In this document: one piece after another, positions 6,814 to 10,562 of the stretch
Numbering within the stretch: position 1 is the first letter of the stretch
Layout of the letters: each line of letters opens with the position of its first letter
DNA from: CAIXTV01 sp964543995
Lineage (GTDB): Bacteria > Bacteroidota > Bacteroidia > Bacteroidales > CAIXTV01
DNA length: 10,562 bases
Direction of reading: 5' to 3'
NCBI GenBank assembly: GCA_964543995.1
Contig: CAZJBB010000107.1
Coordinates: 1-10,562 of the forward strand
Notes under the pieces: model-generated
The model's database searches: none
Told to the model about the DNA's origin: nothing
The model's input: only the letters and a program-made list of their open reading frames with translations
Translations under genes and position numbers: made by a program

Positions 6814-8055
6814 CTACTCATAACGTAAAGCTTCAATTGGGTCAAGGTTTGAGGCTTTAATGGCCGGATACAAACCGGAAGCCAGACCCACAATTAAGCA
6901 CAGCATGACGCCACTGAAAATCCAGAACCAGGGAATAATGAAACCACTCCCGGTGAGCAAACCAATAAGGTTCCCAATGAGGATTCCTAAAACAATTCCT
7001 AAAAAACCACCGATTTGACCTATAACAATGGCTTCGAATAAAAATTGATTGCGGATAATTTGCTTGGTGGCTCCTAAGGCTTTTCTTACTCCAATTTCTC
7101 GAGTTCGCTCGGTTACAGAAACCAACATGATATTCATGAGTCCAATGGCCGCCCCTAACAAGGTAATTAATCCAATAATGGTAGCTGCTAGGGAAACGTA
7201 TTTCAGGTTATCGATAAGCATTTTAACCACATTATCGCTTTTGGTGATTTCGAAGTCATCTTCATCCCCAAAAGGAACTTTTCTGATGATACGGAATATG
7301 CCTGAAGCTTCGGCAATTGCTGCTTCCATTTCTTGTGCGTTGGCTGTCATTACGCTAATGGTAAACGACATATCGGGACGAGAAAAATTTTGTCGCACAT
7401 TTGTAAGGGGAAGATAGCAATTTTTATCACCACTAAAACCCATGCTGGAACCTTTCACCTTTAATACTCCAATAACGGTATATTTTGTAGGCCCAATGGC
7501 AATGCTTTTGCCCAAGGGATCTTCATTCTTCTTAAATAAAGTAGTTGCCAATTCCCCTCCAATAATGGCATTATTAGCTCCCGAATTGATTTCGACCGGG
7601 GTGAAGTTTCTTCCTTTTTCAATTTCGATTCCTGAAGTGGCAATATAATTTTCAGTAACCCCTGCAATTCCAATATTGGGGTTTGTTTTAACCGATTCAT
7701 ATTTTACCGTGGCAGTTCCGGTTGCAAAAGTGGAAATGGAAGTTATTGCAGGAAAATTATATAAATCTTTAAAGCGCAGTGCTTCATCAACAGTTATTTT
7801 TCTGTAATTGGTTTCATGATTATGTTTTTTACCCATGTGAATATTCAGGGTACGGTTACGGATGGTGAAAGTATTGGAACCCATCATGGTGAAATTATCG
7901 CTAATCGAAGACTTGATAGAATCAATGGCCGTAAGAATACCCACCAAAGCCATGATTCCGAAAGAAATAATCAGTACAGTAATAATAGTCCTTAATAAAT
8001 GGCTTCTGATGGAACCCAAAGCCAAGCGTATATTTTCCTTTACTAATAATTTCAT
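6814..8055 (-). CDS. ABC transporter permease, MacB/FtsX type
   Basis: A 413-residue inner-membrane protein with the MacB layout. One helix (about 22-45) is followed by a large periplasmic domain (about 46-280; MacB_PCD type), then three helices at about 285-311, 337-365 and 372-395. The segment TERTREIGVRKALGAT at about 315-330 is the cytoplasmic coupling region that contacts the ATPase. GLYPAIKASNLDPIEALRYE is the usual C-terminus of the family. Such permeases drive mechanotransmission or efflux of peptides, lipoproteins or drugs with a separate ATP-binding subunit. No ATPase, membrane-fusion protein or TolC homologue lies within this window, so its partner must be encoded elsewhere. The gene is 57 bases downstream of a small membrane protein on the same strand and has its own -7 element in that gap. 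Confidence 0.93.
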   Translation of the reverse strand: MKLLVKENIRLALGSIRSHLLRTIITVLIISFGIMALVGILTAIDSIKSSISDNFTMMGSNTFTIRNRTLNIHMGKKHNHETNYRKITVDEALRFKDLYNFPAITSISTFATGTATVKYESVKTNPNIGIAGVTENYIATSGIEIEKGRNFTPVEINSGANNAIIGGELATTLFKKNEDPLGKSIAIGPTKYTVIGVLKVKGSSMGFSGDKNCYLPLTNVRQNFSRPDMSFTISVMTANAQEMEAAIAEASGIFRIIRKVPFGDEDDFEITKSDNVVKMLIDNLKYVSLAATIIGLITLLGAAIGLMNIMLVSVTERTREIGVRKALGATKQIIRNQFLFEAIVIGQIGGFLGIVLGILIGNLIGLLTGSGFIIPWFWIFSGVMLCLIVGLASGLYPAIKASNLDPIEALRYE

Positions 8056-8070
8056 TGGGTGCGTTTAGTG

Positions 8071-8078
8071 CAAAATTA
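8071..8078 (-). promoter_or_regulatory. Putative -7 element for the ABC permease gene
   Basis: On the minus strand TAATTTTG matches TAnnTTTG exactly. It lies in the 57-base gap before the permease, about 16 bases from its ATG. No good -33 element is present at 17-20 bases, so this is a position-supported guess. Confidence 0.35.
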
Positions 8079-8112
8079 AGGATTTCAAATTACGAAATGG
8101 TTTTCCATGAAA

Positions 8113-8583
8113 TTAATTTGATAGAATTTTTGCGATAAAAGTCAAAACAAAAGCCCAAAAGAAGACCCCGGACAACATCAGAGGCAAAACGAGCTTGTTT
8201 TTTAAATAATACCGATGTGCTAAAAAAGAACCCAAGGGTATGGAGAGGATGATTGGTGTAAAAAAGGCAATTCCTATTAACCCAAAATTGGATTTTAAAC
8301 GAATAATCAGTTTGTTTCGAAATGTAAATTTCTTTTTTGTTAGAGAAGGAGGTTTTTTTGTCTTATTGTTCCGATTAGGAAAAACACGCCTATGCAGCCA
8401 AAGGATGAAACTACTTAAATAATAGAAAAAAAAGATCCCCAAAACGCCTCCAATTGAAGTAATTATCACGGTTTCAATATAATTAAAGCCATATAAAACC
8501 GCAATAAAAGGTGCAAAAGCAAATTTTATCGAACTGACTAAAATAGTCGAGATTACTTTGTATATGGAAATGGAGAGCAACAT
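8113..8583 (-). CDS. Small four-helix membrane protein of unknown function
   Basis: A 156-residue protein with four hydrophobic segments at about 9-30, 37-62, 98-120 and 130-152. A strongly basic loop (about 65-95, with RRVFPNRNNKTKK and LTKKKFTFRNK) should face the cytoplasm. The FAFAPFIAVLYGFNYIETVIITSIGG and FGLIGIAFFTPIILSIPLGSFLA segments, each ending in a Pro- or Gly-rich turn, faintly resemble the two halves of the putative small multidrug export or DedA-like membrane families. I cannot confirm that without a profile search. Similar unnamed proteins occur in other Bacteroidota. It lies upstream of the ABC permease on the same strand, 57 bases away, and may share some transcription with it. 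The start at 8583 is the first ATG giving the complete first helix. Confidence 0.8.
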   Translation of the reverse strand: MLLSISIYKVISTILVSSIKFAFAPFIAVLYGFNYIETVIITSIGGVLGIFFFYYLSSFILWLHRRVFPNRNNKTKKPPSLTKKKFTFRNKLIIRLKSNFGLIGIAFFTPIILSIPLGSFLAHRYYLKNKLVLPLMLSGVFFWAFVLTFIAKILSN

Positions 8584-8754
8584 TGGTAATTAACAATTAA
8601 TGATAAAGGGTCTGTACTCAAATTGCTTACAAAAAGGCCCAAATTCTCAACTTCTGAAAACCCGAAGAATGAATTTAGATAGCGAGTTTTTGATGTTTCG
8701 AGAAATGGAAAACTTCCCAAAGCCCACAATTGTGAAAAATATTTCATAGTGCAA
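8584..8754. other. Gene-free stretch between the MbnP-like lipoprotein and the small membrane protein
   Basis: 171 bases without a convincing gene. Near its left end is the AT-rich imperfect palindrome taattaacaattaatga (8589-8605), of a kind common between Bacteroidota genes. A minus-strand open frame crosses the stretch (8553-8792) but runs into both neighbouring genes and resembles no protein I know. I see no exact TAnnTTTG for the leftward gene and no strong hairpin. Confidence 0.5.
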
Positions 8755-9555
8755 TTACTGAATAGATTGAACGGAAAAAACCCTGCTTCCATTTTCTCTT
8801 ATAGCAAACATGGCTGCTTGGTTTTGCATAATGGAAGCACCCCAATAATTAAAATCATACATATAAGGCTGTGAAAACCAGTTATTAATATTCATATTCA
8901 AGGTAATTTGGGTTGTTTTGTTCTTAACCACATAGAAAGAAGAATTGGGTAAATGCACCCTGAAGTCATTATTAATAAACCCAACAATTGAATCGGGACT
9001 CTGAGTGGTTCCGGAATACATTTGTCCTTTTCCCAAATGCAAATTAAATCCCGAAACACTGTTATCCGGTTTGCGCCATTTTCCATTGCACATCAAAAAA
9101 TGATATCCCCCGCCTAAAGCATCCGGCCAAAACATGTTTATTTCCGGAGGATTGGTGAAAAAATTGGATTGGTTTTGGTCATCTTTTAAACCAAAAGTAA
9201 AGGAAATGGAGTCATAATGCCCTGTGGGGATGTTGTTTTCGATGTTCCAGTTTAAACTTGCAGGATAATCCAAATCTATATAATGAATGGAAGGGTTAGT
9301 TATTTCAATGTATTTTCCGCTTTGATAATATAGCCTTACCCCAGAAATAAAATACTTCAAATCGTCAATTTCATAAGGGTTACCGGCAGCATTTTGGTAA
9401 AGAAATGAGTAACGTTTTAAACTGTCATTATCTACGGTATGATTAAAAACAAATTGTACATTTCCTGTAGGAAGGCTATGCATATCGGGCTCTTCTTTTT
9501 TGCAGCCTAGCAAAAACAGAATACTCATTATCAAAAAAAATCCTAAGTATTTCAT
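8755..9555 (-). CDS. MbnP-like lipoprotein
   Basis: A 266-residue lipoprotein. MKYLGFFLIMSILFLLGCKK gives a short signal peptide with lipobox LLGC and the lipidated Cys at 18. The body fits the MbnP family: NVQFVFNHTVDND near the start, YQNAAGNPYEIDDLKYFISGVRLYYQSGK at about 53-81, a YIDLDYPAS strand, then PTGHYDSISFTFGLKDDQNQS at about 110-130 and the hallmark NMFWPDALGGGYHFLMCNGKW at about 140-160. In methanotrophs MbnP binds copper and carries a Trp oxidised to kynurenine by the dihaem enzyme MbnH. Bacteroidota homologues are common and mostly uncharacterised, so metal binding here is only inferred. No MbnH or cytochrome peroxidase gene lies within this window. It is probably anchored in the outer or inner membrane and diverges from the OsmC-family gene. 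Confidence 0.85.
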   Translation of the reverse strand: MKYLGFFLIMSILFLLGCKKEEPDMHSLPTGNVQFVFNHTVDNDSLKRYSFLYQNAAGNPYEIDDLKYFISGVRLYYQSGKYIEITNPSIHYIDLDYPASLNWNIENNIPTGHYDSISFTFGLKDDQNQSNFFTNPPEINMFWPDALGGGYHFLMCNGKWRKPDNSVSGFNLHLGKGQMYSGTTQSPDSIVGFINNDFRVHLPNSSFYVVKNKTTQITLNMNINNWFSQPYMYDFNYWGASIMQNQAAMFAIRENGSRVFSVQSIQ

Positions 9556-9571
9556 CCTATTTAGTTTTCTA

Positions 9572-9579
9572 CAAATTTA
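9572..9579 (-). promoter_or_regulatory. Putative -7 element for the MbnP-like gene
   Basis: TAAATTTG on the minus strand matches TAnnTTTG exactly and sits about 17 bases upstream of the ATG at 9555. No clear -33 TTTG at the right distance. Confidence 0.4.
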
Positions 9580-9593
9580 TAACAAAGAAGACT

Positions 9594-9601
9594 TATATTT
9601 G
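9594..9601 (+). promoter_or_regulatory. Putative -7 element for the OsmC-family gene
   Basis: TATATTTG matches TAnnTTTG exactly. Transcription would start near 9608, about 37 bases before the ATG at 9645. It faces away from the leftward element at 9572-9579, with 14 bases between them, so the two promoters would share a polymerase-binding region. No good -33 element is seen. Confidence 0.4.
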
Positions 9602-9644
9602 TTATTATTGTAATTAGTTTTATGATGTAAATAAAAAAAGTTTT

Positions 9645-10061
9645 ATGAAACACATAGTTGAAACCACTTGGAAAGAAAATTTAGCTTTTACTAGCCAAGT
9701 AAATGGACACAATATTGATTTAGACGCTTCAAACGAAAATGGAGGAAAAGACTCCGGAGCACGTCCTAAAGAATTGATGTTAGCCGCTTTGGCAGGCTGT
9801 ACCGGAATGGATGTGGTGTCTATTCTTAAGAAAATGCAGGTTGAATTAACCCATTTCGACATTAAAATTGAAGCTGAGTTAACGGAAGAACATCCAAAAC
9901 ATTACAAAAAAATGAATTTAATCTATATATTTTCCGGTGCGAATATAGAAGTCGAGAAACTCCAAAAAGCCATCAGTTTATCACAGGAAAGGTATTGCGG
10001 AGTGTTCTTTATGTACAAGCAAATCATGGAAATTACTTCAGAAATCCAAGTCTTGCCTTAA
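9645..10061 (+). CDS. OsmC-family protein (YhfA-like)
   Basis: A 138-residue cytoplasmic protein of the OsmC/Ohr superfamily, whose paired Cys residues reduce organic or fatty-acid hydroperoxides. The family core is clear: DSGARPKELMLAALAGCTGMDVVSILKK at about 36-63 with the first Cys at 52, then the HPKHYKKMNLIYIFSG strand region at about 83-98, and LSQERYCGVFFM with the second Cys at 118. The sequence GxRPKELMLAALAGCTxMDVV is closer to the YhfA-like branch than to Ohr, so its exact substrate is less certain. The start at 9645 gives the full-length family N-terminus. It ends 20 bases before the ilvE stop codon on the opposite strand and has its own -7 element upstream. Transcriptional control is not evident. 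Confidence 0.95.
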   Translation: MKHIVETTWKENLAFTSQVNGHNIDLDASNENGGKDSGARPKELMLAALAGCTGMDVVSILKKMQVELTHFDIKIEAELTEEHPKHYKKMNLIYIFSGANIEVEKLQKAISLSQERYCGVFFMYKQIMEITSEIQVLP

Positions 10062-10081
10062 GGTTTAATTCATTCCCAATA

Positions 10082-10510
10082 TTATTCAACCACCAGATTC
10101 CAACCAAAGATGTCTTCTTCTTCACCCAACTGAATGGCTCTTAAACGGTTGTATAATTTGGTAGAAATGGGGCCTGCTGCTCCACTATGGCAATAATTAT
10201 AGGTTTTCCCTGTTTCTCTATCTGCAATTTGGCAAATCGGACTGATTACCGCAGCCGTACCACATGCACCCACTTCTTCAAAACTTCCCAGTTCGTCGAA
10301 GGGGATGGGACGTCTTTCCACTTTGAGACCCATGTCTTCGGCCAATACGCAAAGACTCATATTGGTGATAGATGGTAATATGGAAGTGGATTTTGGAGTG
10401 ATATAGGTGTTATCTTTTATAGCAAAGAAGTTAGCCGGACCGGCTTCATCAATGTATTTCTTTTCTTTTGCATCTAAAAATAAAGCCGTAGAATACCCTT
10501 CATCATGAGC
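10082..10510 (-). CDS. ilvE: Branched-chain amino acid aminotransferase, C-terminal part (5' end missing)
   Basis: The PLP-dependent class IV aminotransferase that interconverts leucine, isoleucine and valine with their 2-oxo acids in the cytoplasm. About 143 C-terminal residues are present, out of roughly 340-360 in the family. The frame is open upstream of the first internal Met at 10360: GYSTALFLDAKEKKYIDEAGPANFFAIKDN, then STSILPSITNMSL and GSFEEVGACGTAAVISPI. These include the EAGPANFF segment and two cofactor-phosphate-binding segments. The end is KLYNRLRAIQLGEEEDIFGWNLVVE. The PLP lysine and substrate loop lie upstream, beyond the data. The break at 10510 is not biological: adapter sequence begins in the next base and brings a stop codon into this frame. 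So this is a truncated assembly end, not a pseudogene. Confidence 0.95.
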   Translation of the reverse strand, partial: AHDEGYSTALFLDAKEKKYIDEAGPANFFAIKDNTYITPKSTSILPSITNMSLCVLAEDMGLKVERRPIPFDELGSFEEVGACGTAAVISPICQIADRETGKTYNYCHSGAAGPISTKLYNRLRAIQLGEEEDIFGWNLVVE

Positions 10511-10562
10511 AGATCGGAAGAGCGTCGTGTAGGGAAAGAGTGTTCAGAGCCGTGGTGAACTC
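10511..10562 (+). other. Illumina TruSeq adapter read-through (non-genomic)
   Basis: Positions 10511-10543 match, base for base, the reverse complement of the TruSeq universal adapter, starting AGATCGGAAGAGCGTCGTG and ending AAAGAGTGT. The next eight bases, TCAGAGCC (10544-10551), are the reverse complement of the i5 index D504 (GGCTCTGA). The final 11 bases match the expected GTGTAGATCTC at 8 positions, as for a low-quality read tail. The sequence interrupts the ilvE reading frame immediately. Confidence 0.98.

Noticed and set aside
7049..7417. Plus-strand open frame of 122 codons
   Set aside because: Antisense to the C-terminal membrane region of the ABC permease; hydrophobic composition is explained by the opposite strand.
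8584..8610. Mobile-element remnant or repeat-family element at the AT-rich palindrome
   Set aside because: Only one copy is seen and the palindrome is short and of low complexity; no target duplication or transposase relic is present.
8553..8792. Minus-strand open frame of 79 codons over the gap beside the lipoprotein gene
   Set aside because: It overlaps the 3' end of the lipoprotein gene and the start of the small membrane protein, in other frames, and has no recognisable motif or ribosome-binding context. Its tail reads through an AT-rich intergenic palindrome.
10082..10360. A short complete gene starting at the Met at 10360
   Set aside because: The frame continues upstream with clear aminotransferase sequence to 10510, so this Met is internal and the gene is truncated by the contig end.
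10187..10378. Plus-strand open frame of 63 codons opposite ilvE
   Set aside because: It lies entirely within the reliable ilvE coding sequence on the other strand.
10511..10562. Insertion, recombination junction or regulatory DNA inside ilvE
   Set aside because: The bases match the TruSeq adapter and an index; a biological origin is not credible.

Overview
The window looks like the end of a chromosomal contig from a member of the Bacteroidota. The DNA is AT-rich. It carries a DUF5103 / type IX secretion system plug-type protein, a system restricted to that phylum. It has several exact matches to the Bacteroidota -7 promoter element TAnnTTTG, and its genes mostly lack Shine-Dalgarno sites. 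The sequence does not let me name a genus. Most of the content is ordinary housekeeping and envelope biology; I see no phage, transposon, CRISPR, rRNA or tRNA.

Layout. 1-73: contig edge, possibly the last codons of a gene. 74-739 (-): uracil phosphoribosyltransferase (upp). 872-5174 (-): three genes transcribed leftward with overlapping stop/start codons: an ADP-forming acyl-CoA synthetase, then a polysaccharide-deacetylase-like protein, then a FemAB/GNAT-like acyltransferase. 5175-5448: a divergent promoter region with a possible 18-codon leader ORF. 5449-6810 (+): the secreted T9SS plug-family protein. 6814-8055 (-): a MacB/FtsX-type ABC permease without an ATPase beside it. 8113-8583 (-): a small four-helix membrane protein. 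8755-9555 (-): an MbnP-like lipoprotein. 9645-10061 (+): an OsmC-family protein. 10082-10510 (-): the C-terminal part of a branched-chain aminotransferase (ilvE).

The last 52 bases (10511-10562) are not genomic. They are Illumina TruSeq adapter read-through, including a recognisable i5 index, fused inside the ilvE reading frame. Any annotation or join using that end should be trimmed at 10510.

How the genes work together. The three overlapping genes are almost certainly one transcript. An enzyme linking acyl-CoA and ATP, a deacetylase fold and an acyltransferase fold suggest tailoring of a cell-envelope glycan, but that is inference. The plug protein, the ABC permease, the small membrane protein and the MbnP-like lipoprotein are all envelope proteins with no visible common pathway. 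upp and ilvE are metabolic genes. The best candidates for novelty are the coupled three-gene unit with its non-canonical deacetylase site and the possible translated leader before the plug gene. Neither is strong evidence of an undescribed system.
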